Assembly: GCA_934230685.1 (NCBI GenBank) | Contig: CAKQFF010000010.1 | Location: 1 to 23,735, forward strand | Length of the DNA: 23,735 bases | Direction of reading: 5' to 3' | DNA from: an uncultured Prevotella sp. | GTDB taxonomy: Bacteria; Bacteroidota; Bacteroidia; Bacteroidales; Bacteroidaceae | Shown here: piece by piece, positions 8,001 through 18,397 of the stretch | Layout: the number at the start of each line of letters is the position of its first letter | Numbering within the stretch: the stretch's first letter is position 1 | The notes under the pieces: model-generated | The model's database searches: none | The model's input: only the letters and a program-made list of their open reading frames with translations | What the model was told of the DNA's origin: nothing | Program-made: the position numbers and the translations under genes

Positions 8001-8765
8001 GGGGTCGTCGAGGTCCTTGCCAGTGGCAAGACATAGCAGATGGTCGTGGGCTTCGGCATTGTCCTGGTCGACAAAGTGGCAGTCGTTGGTGCATACAAGC
8101 TTCACGCCATATTCCTTGGCAAGCTTGATAAGTTCCTTGTTGGCACGCTGCTGCAGGGGGAAAGTCTCGCGGTTGGCACGCTGGCGAGGGTCTTTCACCT
8201 CGTGGCGTTGAAGCTCCAGATAGTAGTCGTCGCCAAACACACGCTTGTACCATTCCAAGGCCTCGCGCGCTCCCTCGATGTTGCCCTTGAGAATCTTGGC
8301 AGGCACCTCGCCAGCGATACATGCCGAGCACACGATAAGGTCCTCATGGAATTTCTCGAGGTCCTCGCGGTCGGTACGTGGTCGCATGTAGTAGCCGTCG
8401 ACCCAGGCGCGGGAAACGAGCTTGATGAGATTCTTGTAGCCGTTGTAGTTCTTCGCAAGCACAATGAGGTGGTAGCCGCCCATGTCGCCTTTCTCCTTCA
8501 CGCGGTCGCACTTGCGGCGGTGGGCAACATACATCTCGCAGCCGAAGATGGGCTTGAAGGGTTCCTTGCCCTCAGCCTTCAGCTTTCCGTTGATTTTGTT
8601 GCAGTAGTTGTACAGCTCCTTCACACCGAACATGTTGCCGTGGTCGGTGATGGCCATTCCCTTCATGCCGTTGGCTACAGCCTTGTCGACAATCTTCTGC
8701 ACGGGCGACTGTCCGTCGAGGATGGAATAATATGTATGTACGTGTAGATGTATGAAATCTTCCAT
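5025..8765 (-). CDS. dnaE: DNA polymerase III alpha subunit
   Basis: A 1246-residue replicative polymerase catalytic subunit. The N-terminal PHP domain opens with HLHVHT (His6, His8, His10), followed by AITDHGNMFGV. The polymerase active site shows PDIDTDF with Asp471 and Asp473, corresponding to the catalytic pair of E. coli DnaE. The third carboxylate is in FEDLIAMNALYRPGP (Asp706). The tail contains a helix-hairpin region (about 930-960) and an OB-fold stretch (GGIVTAVSSRFTKTNKPFGIVTIEDFDG). No domain is missing, and the length is somewhat above the E. coli protein, as is usual in Bacteroidota. It copies both strands within the holoenzyme together with the clamp and clamp loader. The ATG at 8765 is supported by the PHP motif at residues 6-10 and by a -7 box shortly upstream. 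trxA follows on the same strand. Confidence 0.98.
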   Translation of the reverse strand: MEDFIHLHVHTYYSILDGQSPVQKIVDKAVANGMKGMAITDHGNMFGVKELYNYCNKINGKLKAEGKEPFKPIFGCEMYVAHRRKCDRVKEKGDMGGYHLIVLAKNYNGYKNLIKLVSRAWVDGYYMRPRTDREDLEKFHEDLIVCSACIAGEVPAKILKGNIEGAREALEWYKRVFGDDYYLELQRHEVKDPRQRANRETFPLQQRANKELIKLAKEYGVKLVCTNDCHFVDQDNAEAHDHLLCLATGKDLDDPNRMLYSKQEWFKTREEMNDIFSDVPEALSNTLEILNKVEFYSIDHSPIMPFFPIPTEFGTEEDTRKRISPEELFREFTTDENGNEIMSHEEAENKIKKLGGIDKLYRIKFEADYLAKLAYDGAKELYGDPLSEEVHERVKFELHIMKTMGFPGYFLIVQDFINSARKELGVMVGPGRGSAAGSVVAYCLGITKIDPIKYDLLFERFLNPDRISLPDIDTDFDDDGRGKVLEWVEDKYGHDKVAHIITYGTMATKNSIKDVARVEKLPLDVSNRLCKAIPDKLPDGLKMNLPNAIKCVPELRDAEASANPLLANTIKYAKMLEGTVRGTGIHACGTIICRDAISDWVPVSTAEDKSDPGHKLLATQYDGHVIEETGLIKMDFLGLSTLSIMKETVENIRLTKGFIVDLDTIPIDDELTYKLYQEGRTIGTFQFESAGMQKYLRELKPTVFEDLIAMNALYRPGPMDYIPSFIARKNGKEEIKYDIPCMEKYLKDTYGITVYQEQVMLLSRQLANFTRGESDALRKAMGKKKKAIVDAMKPKFIEGGKKNGHDPKVLEKIWADWEKFASYAFNKSHATCYSWVAYQTAYLKAHYPAEFMAGNMSRCINDIGKITKLMSECQNMGIPCLGPDVNESQRKFSANKKGEVRFGLSAIKGMGDAAAINIIAEREKNGPYKDIFDFVQRVNLSAVNRKAFESLALSGGFDSFGIKRESYFATNTKGDTFIETLLRYGQVYQTEQSSMQNSLFGDMGGVEITTPPVPETEPWSTMELLKKERDLVGIYLSAHPLDDYAVVLNHMCNLKCSQVGREMDKKELAKFEELSFGGIVTAVSSRFTKTNKPFGIVTIEDFDGSGELALFGEEWTKWQSMLQEEYPVYITARCQQRFRNNLDAYDMVIKKIEFLTDVKDKSIDKFTIYIDSTMFKEAAMTDLETMLRSCQGHVPLYFNIHDTEHNTNIEMYSRNVAVDVNKKLLSFLDEMNAQTDEQQSVRYAIN

Positions 8766-8799
8766 TGATGCGAAAAACTGGTTTTATTGTTTTGAACTA

Positions 8800-8807
8800 C
8801 AAAGATA
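8800..8807 (-). promoter_or_regulatory. Promoter -7 box for dnaE
   Basis: Read on the - strand this is TATCTTTG, an exact match to TAnnTTTG, placed 34 nt before the dnaE ATG. The -33 element is not clear; the nearest candidate (ATTG, 8831-8834) is spaced 23 nt away. Confidence 0.55.
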
Positions 8808-8887
8808 CAGAAAGTTATTGAAATACGTGGCAATTTATAAGCTGCTAACTATAATATTGTGCTAAGCAGTGAAGAAACATTAAAAAA

Positions 8888-8919
8888 TTTGTCATATCCG
8901 TAAAAAACTGTTACCTTTG
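8888..8919 (+). promoter_or_regulatory. Bacteroidota-type promoter for psd
   Basis: TTTG at 8888-8891, then 20 nt, then TACCTTTG at 8912-8919: a full match to the -33/-7 consensus with ideal spacing. Transcription would begin near 8925. That leaves a leader of about 105 nt before the psd ATG at 9031 and argues against the in-frame start codons at 8932 and 8938. Confidence 0.8.
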
Positions 8920-9030
8920 CACAGATAAACTGTGTCCATGCAATACGTAGACAAGCGCTCTTTTGTTTGGACACATATAAGAGCGATAGTTAACAACAAC
9001 CAATTACAACCTAACCCCACTAAATCGACA

Positions 9031-9723
9031 ATGATAAAGAGAATAAAAAAACTAAAGAAAATACGTCTTCACCGCGAAGGTACCGACACGCTTGTGTATG
9101 GCTTCATAGCCATAGTCGCAATAGCTCTGCTGCTGTGGCGATTCTGTGACAATAAGGCCCCATTTTGGTGCTTTACTGCCGTGTTTGGCGTTGTCTACTG
9201 TATAGTGATCAATTTCTTCCGTTGTCCTATACGCTATTTCCCTCAGGAAGACACCGAGAAGATTGTCGTGGCTCCAGCCGACGGCAGGGTAGTAGTGATA
9301 GAGGAAGTGGACGAGGACACCTATTTCCACGACCGCCGCATCATGGTGAGCATCTTCATGAGCCTATTCAATGTGCATGCCAACTGGTTTCCGGTAGACG
9401 GCAAGGTGAAGCTTGTGGCACATCACAACGGCAACTTCCACAAGGCGTGGCTGCCCAAGGCGAGCGAGGAGAACGAGCATGCCGACGTGATTATCACCAC
9501 ACCCGAGGGCACCGACATCCTATGCCGACAGATTGCAGGAGCGGTGGCACGACGCATCGTGACATATGCCAAGGAGGGCGAGGAGTGCTACATCGACGAG
9601 CATCTTGGATTCATCAAGTTCGGATCGCGTGTTGACGTGTATCTGCCGCTTGGCACTGAGGTTTGCGTAAAGATGGGTCAGGCCACTACTGGCGACCAGA
9701 CAATTATCGCCAAACTGAAGTAG
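9031..9723 (+). CDS. psd: Phosphatidylserine decarboxylase proenzyme
   Basis: The 230-residue protein converts phosphatidylserine to phosphatidylethanolamine in the inner membrane. Two N-terminal hydrophobic segments (about 19-37 and 44-63) anchor it. The core contains [10 protein letters not shown], the VHANWFP segment, and the self-cleavage site FGSRVD, where processing between Gly198 and Ser199 would generate the pyruvoyl cofactor. This is the short Psd type, typically a little over 200 residues. An in-frame start at 8932 would add 33 residues, but it lies almost on the predicted transcription start; the Lys-rich [10 protein letters not shown] beginning is more natural. pssA, the preceding pathway step, lies 245 nt downstream on the same strand with its own promoter box. 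Confidence 0.95.
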   Translation: MIKRIKKLKKIRLHREGTDTLVYGFIAIVAIALLLWRFCDNKAPFWCFTAVFGVVYCIVINFFRCPIRYFPQEDTEKIVVAPADGRVVVIEEVDEDTYFHDRRIMVSIFMSLFNVHANWFPVDGKVKLVAHHNGNFHKAWLPKASEENEHADVIITTPEGTDILCRQIAGAVARRIVTYAKEGEECYIDEHLGFIKFGSRVDVYLPLGTEVCVKMGQATTGDQTIIAKLK

Positions 9724-9816
9724 GCTACCGGCGAGGACAAGACGTAAGGAAATGTTATTTTAGCAGAATTTCTTAATTTAATTGCTAATTGAGAACCGAG
9801 AATTGAGAATTATGAT

Positions 9817-9824
9817 TACCTTTG
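9817..9824 (+). promoter_or_regulatory. Promoter -7 box for pssA
   Basis: TACCTTTG matches TAnnTTTG exactly and lies in the 245-nt gap between psd and pssA. No clean TTTG at the right distance upstream is visible. If used, it gives a leader of roughly 138 nt before the pssA ATG. I see no gene in the gap. Confidence 0.55.
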
Positions 9825-9968
9825 TATAGGATACTTGATGTCCCGACAATGTGGCCGCCATAGGCGAAATCATAAATCTCTATTCGCGGTTCTTTTTTTA
9901 TACATAAACCAAGCGCAGGGCGTGAGTATAGATGAACGCAAGGCGCAAAACTCTAAAAAGACAAAACT

Positions 9969-10694
9969 ATGTCAAACATTATCACACGTAACATACCAAA
10001 CACCCTTACATGCGGCAATCTCATATCGGGATGCATTGCCACTATGTTCGCTTTCTGTGCTGACACAAAGATGGCTCTTCTGTGGATTATCATAGGTGCA
10101 GCGTTCGACTTCTTCGACGGCATGAGCGCGCGCATATTGGGTGTCAGCTCGCCGATAGGCAAGGAACTTGACTCGCTTGCAGATGATGTGACGTTTGGTG
10201 TCGCGCCTGCCACTATAGTGTTCTCGCAGCTGTCGGTGATGGAATATCCCTCGGTGCTTGAGCCTGTGGCCGACTATGTGCCATTCTTCGCTTTTGTGAT
10301 GGCGGCCTTCTCGGCATTGCGACTTGCCAAGTTTAATCTTGACACACGCCAGACAACATCGTTCATCGGACTGCCAACACCTGCCAACGCTCTGTTCTGG
10401 GGCTCTCTGCTTGTGTCGCAGAGCGGTTTCATGGAGTCGTCGCCGATGATGGTGTTCGCCATCTTGGCTATGGTGTGCGTAAGCTCATGGCTTATGGTGT
10501 CGGAGATACCGATGTTTGCGCTCAAGTTCAAGCAGTGGGGATGGAAGGGCAATGAGTTGCGCTATTCGTTCGTCGTGTTCTCGGTGGGCATGATAGTATG
10601 GCTTGGATTGCTCGAAAGCTTCTGGGTGATAATCGCGTGGTATTTCATCATCTCCGTATTCGACGATTTGATGCTCAAGAGCAAAACGAAATAA
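9969..10694 (+). CDS. pssA: CDP-diacylglycerol-serine O-phosphatidyltransferase
   Basis: A 241-residue polytopic inner-membrane enzyme that joins CDP-diacylglycerol and serine to make phosphatidylserine, the substrate of Psd. The CDP-alcohol phosphatidyltransferase signature DG-x2-AR-x8-G-x3-D-x3-D is complete: DGMSAR at about 50-55, then GKELDSLADD. These aspartates bind metal and substrate. The rest is a series of hydrophobic segments (six or more) with short loops, normal for the family. Start at MSNIITRNIPNTLTCGN, a typical N-terminus just before the first helix. psd lies upstream and a DUF4834-like gene 75 nt downstream, so the three probably form one phospholipid-synthesis unit with an extra internal promoter. 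Confidence 0.96.
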   Translation: MSNIITRNIPNTLTCGNLISGCIATMFAFCADTKMALLWIIIGAAFDFFDGMSARILGVSSPIGKELDSLADDVTFGVAPATIVFSQLSVMEYPSVLEPVADYVPFFAFVMAAFSALRLAKFNLDTRQTTSFIGLPTPANALFWGSLLVSQSGFMESSPMMVFAILAMVCVSSWLMVSEIPMFALKFKQWGWKGNELRYSFVVFSVGMIVWLGLLESFWVIIAWYFIISVFDDLMLKSKTK

Positions 10695-10769
10695 TTGTGG
10701 CACGGTGTTTGTCATATACACATAGCTAACAAATATATTCACTCATTAGAAACCAAAAGCAATAGTGTT

Positions 10770-11153
10770 ATGGCTATAATCGGACTATTCCTGAAATCAA
10801 TATTTTTGGTCGCCATCATGGTGGCTGTGTTTATCATAGGTGTCATCATCTATCTGTATCTGCGTGTCAGACGTGTGGCACGCACGTTCACGTCGTCAAG
10901 GCAGGGGACATCTGGCCCTCGCGCTTCGTCATCGGGTGGGCGTGCCTCATCTTCATCAAGTGGTCGTCAGTCTTCTTCAGGGCGTTCGTCGGCATCAAAC
11001 GACCGTGGCTCGTATTCATCGCAACAGAGCAATAACGACAGTGGCTCGTTTGTAAACGAGGAACTTTACGACCAGCGTTCAGACAGAGAGATAAACAGAA
11101 AGATATTCTCAAAAGACGAGGGAGAATATGTGGAGTTTGAGGAAGTGAAGTAA
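10770..11153 (+). CDS. DUF4834-like small membrane protein
   Basis: A 127-residue protein with one strong N-terminal transmembrane helix (about 8-31), a basic stop-transfer patch (RVRRVAR), a low-complexity Ser/Gly/Arg-rich stretch (about 41-80, with repeated SSSGR-like words), and an acidic C-terminus (DEGEYVEFEEVK). This architecture, size and location after pssA fit the DUF4834 family of Bacteroidota, whose function is unknown; the family name comes from memory of its form and context. The frame is open back to 10695, but the ATG at 10770 begins directly at the hydrophobic helix and is the better start. It is likely co-transcribed with pssA and ends 43 nt before the shared terminator. Confidence 0.75.
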   Translation: MAIIGLFLKSIFLVAIMVAVFIIGVIIYLYLRVRRVARTFTSSRQGTSGPRASSSGGRASSSSSGRQSSSGRSSASNDRGSYSSQQSNNDSGSFVNEELYDQRSDREINRKIFSKDEGEYVEFEEVK

Positions 11154-11196
11154 ATCTCAGTAGAATCTGATTTTATTAGGATAAAGAAAAACAATT

Positions 11197-11238
11197 AAGG
11201 CGTACAACCAAAATCTTAGGGTTTGGGTTGTACGCCTT
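11197..11238. terminator. Bidirectional intrinsic terminator
   Basis: AAGGCGTACAACC at 11197-11209 pairs perfectly with 11226-11238, and a short AAA/TTT extension across one mismatch continues the stem. T-rich sequence (TTATTTTTAT) follows on the right and A-rich sequence precedes on the left. It lies between the convergent DUF4834-like gene (+) and the beta-galactosidase (-) and marks the edge of the utilization locus. Confidence 0.9.
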
Positions 11239-11252
11239 ATTTTTATGTCTGA

Positions 11253-14549
<3,297 letters not shown>

Positions 14550-14581
14550 TTAGTTTTTTTGATTGTTTTATAATGTTATGA

Positions 14582-14634
14582 TTGTTGATAATTTTGCGTG
14601 TATTGTTGATAACTTTTCTTTTTACTGTTGATAA
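14582..14634. repeat. Phased direct repeats, candidate operator array
   Basis: TTGTTGATAA occurs at 14582-14591 and 14603-14612, and CTGTTGATAA at 14625-14634. Start-to-start distances are 21 and 22 bp, that is two helical turns, so all copies face the same side of the DNA. A weaker fourth copy (TTGTTTTATAA) begins at 14563. AraC-family proteins commonly bind direct half-sites about 21 bp apart, and the regulator encoded just upstream ends in an AraC domain. The array is 39 nt before the beta-galactosidase ATG. No TAnnTTTG box was found in this gap, so activator-dependent expression or read-through is likely. Confidence 0.55.
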
Positions 14635-14657
14635 CTCTGCTTTTTGTGGACTGAGCG

Positions 14658-17600
14658 TCATGATTTTCTCGAATAGTCGGTAGGTGTAAGTCCGTAGACC
14701 TTCTGGAAACACTTCGAGAAATAGCTTGAGTTGGAGAATCCCACCATGTACATCACTTCAGACACAGAGAAACGTCCCTCCTTCAGCAGCATGGCTGCTC
14801 GCTGCATGCGTATGTGGCGCATAAACTCCACGGGAGTCTTGCCAGTCATTTGCTTCACCTTGCGGTAGAGCAGTTTGGAGCCGAGACCAAGAGTCTCCTG
14901 CAAGCGTGTGACGTTGAAGTCGGAGTCGGCTATGTGAGCTTCCACCGTATCGGTAATCTTAGCAAGCAGACGTGCGTCGGCATCTGCGTTGACATTAATG
15001 TTAGCGTTGCCATTAGCATTGTTTGTTAGCATGGCATCTGTATGAGAATCCTCGTTGTGGAGCTTGTCGTGCATTGCGGGCTTTATCATTCCTGCGTTCT
15101 GCATCAGTTGCAAGGTGAAAGAAACTCGCACGAATCCCTCCATATTCTCTACTTTCGCATTGGCATTGTGCATCTGCGCAAGTTCGTGAAGTGTTGCGAG
15201 AGTATTAACGCCCACCGAAGGCTGTCCGTTGTATTTGGCTACAGAGTAGTAGCGGTTGAATACGAACGCAAGGTCATCCTTGGGAATGCTCATGCCAGGA
15301 ATGTCGATAGCCACAACAGCCTTGTTGTCGTTGGTCTCCACGCTGACGGTTACTGTGTCATTGTCGCTTTTTCGTTCTGTAGCAAAGTCGATAAGCTCAG
15401 CCAACACGGGTTGCAAACGTACAATGTCGATGTTCACAAAGGCCGATGGCGAGTTGGTGCGGAAGTCGATGTCTGATTTCTTTGCAAGTCGAGAGCGTGC
15501 ATCGTCAACGGTTCTTCGGCAGAAGTCCACTATGTCCACAGTGGATTTGCGTAGCTTCTCGCCCTCATCCTTGCCCTTTTGCATGTCGAGAGCCTTATAC
15601 ACAAGAGTGTTGATGTCCACCACATCGCGCCGCATCTGTTCCATGCGCTGTGCATTGTTGGCGTTCTTCTCGTCGTGGAGCATTGTGAGCACAGATGCAA
15701 ACAATGAGCCAAGCGGCTGTTTGAGTTGGCGTGAGAGGTTGTCGAAGAATGCCGAACGAGCCGACGATTCCTGCATTATGCGCTCCTTAGCCTCGCGCTC
15801 CTCGCGCAGACGGCGGCGCATCATAACAAACTTCATTGCCCATACAATCAGACCTATGAGCACAAGCAGATATATGATTTTTGCCCATACAGAGAGATAC
15901 CATGGCGGAAGTATTGTAACGCTGTAGGCAAAAATATTTTCCTTGGCCTCGCCTTGTGCATTCATCACGCGCACCTCAAGAGTGTATGTGCCCGATGGCA
16001 ACGCGCTATAGCTTATCTCCTGGCGTTCGCCGTGCAGATACTGCCATGTGTGGTCGACACCTTCAAGTCGGTAGGCGTAGACATTGGGTTGGAGTCCGGC
16101 CATAGGCAGGTCGGTGAGCATGAAGGTTATGTTGTTCTGTCGATGGGTGAGCGTTATCTCCGAGAGATAAGTGGCCGCTCCCTGCTCAGGCACGTAAGGC
16201 TTGTTGTCGACCAATATTCCCGATAGGAAGAGGTTGCAGCGGGGCTTGGAGTAGGAGTGTGCTGCCAGTTGGCTTGTCGGCACACTTGCCACCGCATCGT
16301 TGCCACCAAGCAACACGTAGCCCGACACACGGTCGTAGAACATAGTCAAGGGTCGGAATCCGGGCAGGGCAAAGCGTGAGGAGACTCCCTTTGCGGAGAT
16401 AATGCAGCAGTCCTGCCCTATTATAGCCCATATATCGTCTTCCACTTTGCACAGCATAGCCGTCTCGTTGTCGTTGAATCCGGCAATTTTCAGAGATCGG
16501 TCGTTGGCTTTGTCCATGCCGAAGCATTTTATCTCGCCGTTCATGGCAGCCCACACGTTGCCCTTGTTGTCGGTGCAGATGTCGTTGATGAGTCGGTCTT
16601 TGCCCACGATATGTTCCACTCGCATGGTGTGGGGATTGATGCGGTCGAGTCCACGGTCGTACATTCTTGCCCATACGTTTCCTCTGCCGTCGACCACAAG
16701 TTGCCACACGTGCAGGCCTTGCAGTTCGTTGAGCAGGTGTCGGTCGGCAACAACAGTGGGCGTTGTGGCGTGCAGCAGTTTTTCCTTGCTTATCACAAAC
16801 ACTCCGCCCATATATGAGCAAATCCAGTATCGTCCCATTCCGTCGTCCACAATGTCGTAGGCCCATGCGGTGGAGTAGCGTCGCGAAGGGTCGTTGACGA
16901 TGATGTTGCGCATCTGTCTTGTCTGTGGATTGTAGATGTTGAGTCCGTGGTCGGTACAGACAATCACGTTGCCTTCGCGGTCGGCATACACTCGGCGCAC
17001 TCGGTTGTGCGACATGTAATGGTTGGTGGATGTCTGTCGAAACCATGCGAGATTGCCTTTCTCGTCGGGCATGAATCCGTGGTGGGCATTATAGCCAATG
17101 AGTCCGTTGGTGCCGCCAAGCCACATCATGCCGTTGGGGCTGCGGTAGATGAGGTGCAGGCAGTTGCCGTCGCCCGTTTGTGTAATGTCGCTTAGCGGAG
17201 TTTTGCTGAAGAATATGCGTCGCCGTATGCCCGACACTCCTTGGTCGGTGCCTGCCCATAGATTGCCCCAGCGGTCGGTGAACACAGCCCACACGATATT
17301 GTTGGCTATAGAGTTGGGCGAGCGTGAGTCGTGCAAGGCATGGGTAGCCTCTTTTTTCACCTTATTATATATATACAGTCCGTTGTCGGTTCCGGCATAT
17401 ATGTTATTGCCGTATAGAGAGAGCGACTTGATGGAATTGCCCGTGAGAGGAGAGGCGGATACAAACCGTTGCCAGTCGTAATGATATAGTGCTCCCTCTG
17501 TGCCTATCCACACGTTGTTGCCGTCGCTGAGCAGGGCGTTGACAAGTGGTTGTCGTCCTTCGCCTATGCGTATAGGCTTTAGCTTGCCATTGTTGAAGAG

Positions 17601-18128
17601 TGTGAGTCCGGATATAGTGCCCACAAGGAGTCCGTGCTTAGTGGCAAGCAGCGAGTAGATGTTGTGCAGCGACGAACTTTCGGTGCGTGTCTCGCCCGAC
17701 TGCAGATTGCGGCTGAACAGTCCTTGAGCGCCGCCAAACCACAGTCGGTTGGCGTATATGGCAACAGCACGAATGTCGCCTTCGTTCTTTGCGTTAAGCT
17801 CTTCGTAGCGTCCCTTGCGTATGTCGTAGACAAGCAGTCCGCACTCTGTAGCCATATACAGCATGTTGTGGTGCATAAGGATGGAGTGGACGCGTGTGCT
17901 TGCCGTTGTATTGTCGGTGTTGGTGTTGTGAGGAATTGTGCGGTAGCCGTCGTAGGAATAGAGTCCGTGCTCGGTGCCAAACCATAGTATTCCCTGCTCG
18001 TCCTGCGCAAAAGAGCACACGGAAGGGGCTTCGGCAATGCTCACATTGTCGAAGGTTTGGGCTGTCGCCAACGAAGGTGACAGAAGCGTAAGGAGCACAA
18101 GAAGTATTCTTGCTACTATATCTCTCAT
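14658..18128 (-). CDS. HTCS-like membrane regulator, kinase-degenerate and lacking receiver domain
   Basis: The 1156-residue protein has a signal sequence (1-23), a periplasmic two-component-regulator propeller region of many repeats (about 25-660, with words such as GLYSYDG, LWFGG, GLYIYNK and GNLWAGTDQGV), a Y_Y_Y domain (about 678-740) and one transmembrane helix (about 749-770). A cytoplasmic region resembling a histidine kinase (about 785-1008) follows, then an Asn/Ala-rich linker (1033-1051) and an AraC-type helix-turn-helix domain (about 1058-1154, ending VGFSNSSYFSKCFQKVYGLTPTDYSR). In hybrid two-component systems the H-box reads SHELRTPL; here it is SRQLKQPL, with Arg800 in place of the phospho-acceptor His. 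The N-box is LAELIDFA and the glycine boxes are eroded (DIPGMSI at 942-948, GVNT at 973-976). No receiver domain exists. It probably controls the surrounding locus by direct conformational signalling; that is inference. It lies between susD and the beta-galactosidase on the same strand. Confidence 0.9.
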   Translation of the reverse strand: MRDIVARILLVLLTLLSPSLATAQTFDNVSIAEAPSVCSFAQDEQGILWFGTEHGLYSYDGYRTIPHNTNTDNTTASTRVHSILMHHNMLYMATECGLLVYDIRKGRYEELNAKNEGDIRAVAIYANRLWFGGAQGLFSRNLQSGETRTESSSLHNIYSLLATKHGLLVGTISGLTLFNNGKLKPIRIGEGRQPLVNALLSDGNNVWIGTEGALYHYDWQRFVSASPLTGNSIKSLSLYGNNIYAGTDNGLYIYNKVKKEATHALHDSRSPNSIANNIVWAVFTDRWGNLWAGTDQGVSGIRRRIFFSKTPLSDITQTGDGNCLHLIYRSPNGMMWLGGTNGLIGYNAHHGFMPDEKGNLAWFRQTSTNHYMSHNRVRRVYADREGNVIVCTDHGLNIYNPQTRQMRNIIVNDPSRRYSTAWAYDIVDDGMGRYWICSYMGGVFVISKEKLLHATTPTVVADRHLLNELQGLHVWQLVVDGRGNVWARMYDRGLDRINPHTMRVEHIVGKDRLINDICTDNKGNVWAAMNGEIKCFGMDKANDRSLKIAGFNDNETAMLCKVEDDIWAIIGQDCCIISAKGVSSRFALPGFRPLTMFYDRVSGYVLLGGNDAVASVPTSQLAAHSYSKPRCNLFLSGILVDNKPYVPEQGAATYLSEITLTHRQNNITFMLTDLPMAGLQPNVYAYRLEGVDHTWQYLHGERQEISYSALPSGTYTLEVRVMNAQGEAKENIFAYSVTILPPWYLSVWAKIIYLLVLIGLIVWAMKFVMMRRRLREEREAKERIMQESSARSAFFDNLSRQLKQPLGSLFASVLTMLHDEKNANNAQRMEQMRRDVVDINTLVYKALDMQKGKDEGEKLRKSTVDIVDFCRRTVDDARSRLAKKSDIDFRTNSPSAFVNIDIVRLQPVLAELIDFATERKSDNDTVTVSVETNDNKAVVAIDIPGMSIPKDDLAFVFNRYYSVAKYNGQPSVGVNTLATLHELAQMHNANAKVENMEGFVRVSFTLQLMQNAGMIKPAMHDKLHNEDSHTDAMLTNNANGNANINVNADADARLLAKITDTVEAHIADSDFNVTRLQETLGLGSKLLYRKVKQMTGKTPVEFMRHIRMQRAAMLLKEGRFSVSEVMYMVGFSNSSYFSKCFQKVYGLTPTDYSRKS

Positions 18129-18291
18129 TCTTGTTTAGCTGATAGTTATTTGTTTTCTAATGTGTCAAAGACAGTCGATTGAATAATCATGTCTTTTAGA
18201 GTTTTCAGTTTCACGGCGTTAAATTACAAAAAAAAAGTCATATACGGAAAAACTAAGCTAATAATCTGCTGATTGAGGCCATAATAACTAT

Positions 18292-18324
18292 AGAGACCGA
18301 CTTCCATCACGGAAGCCGGTCTCT
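18292..18324. terminator. Hairpin between susD and the regulator gene
   Basis: AGAGACCGACTTCC at 18292-18305 pairs with 18311-18324 (13 of 14 positions) around a 5-nt loop. It is the second hairpin downstream of the susD stop. The T-tract after it on the - strand is weak, so it may act as a partial terminator or mRNA 3'-end stabiliser. The rest of the 269-nt gap between susD and the regulator shows no gene. Confidence 0.65.
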
Positions 18325-18340
18325 CCACCTTAAATTTCAT

Positions 18341-18379
18341 GTGTCTTGATATTAAATGTCCCATGCATAATCAAGACAC
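18341..18379. terminator. Second hairpin just downstream of susD
   Basis: GTGTCTTGAT at 18341-18350 pairs perfectly with ATCAAGACAC at 18370-18379 across a 19-nt loop, beginning 18 nt after the susD stop. With the adjacent hairpin it forms a tandem structure that could hold susCD expression above that of the following genes. Confidence 0.5.
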
Positions 18380-18397
18380 CCCCTAAAATACATTATT

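Noticed and set aside
5001..8747. Long open frames antisense to dnaE (for example 5001-5786, 7269-7898 and 8040-8747 on the + strand)
   Set aside because: They are mirror effects of the codon use of dnaE, whose domains are complete, and their translations show no recognisable motif.
8932..9030. An extended N-terminus for psd from an upstream in-frame start
   Set aside because: It would begin almost on the predicted transcription start, and the added residues resemble no Psd leader.
9864..9900. A possible attenuator in the pssA leader (GCGAA/TTCGC stem then a T-run)
   Set aside because: The stem has only five pairs with a 14-nt loop, too weak to call from sequence alone.
14582..14634. A DnaA-box cluster, because the - strand copies read TTATCAACA, close to TTATCCACA
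   Set aside because: All copies carry the same departure from the consensus at a key position, there is no AT-rich unwinding element with dnaA or other origin genes, and the array sits inside a utilization locus. Operator repeats explain it better.
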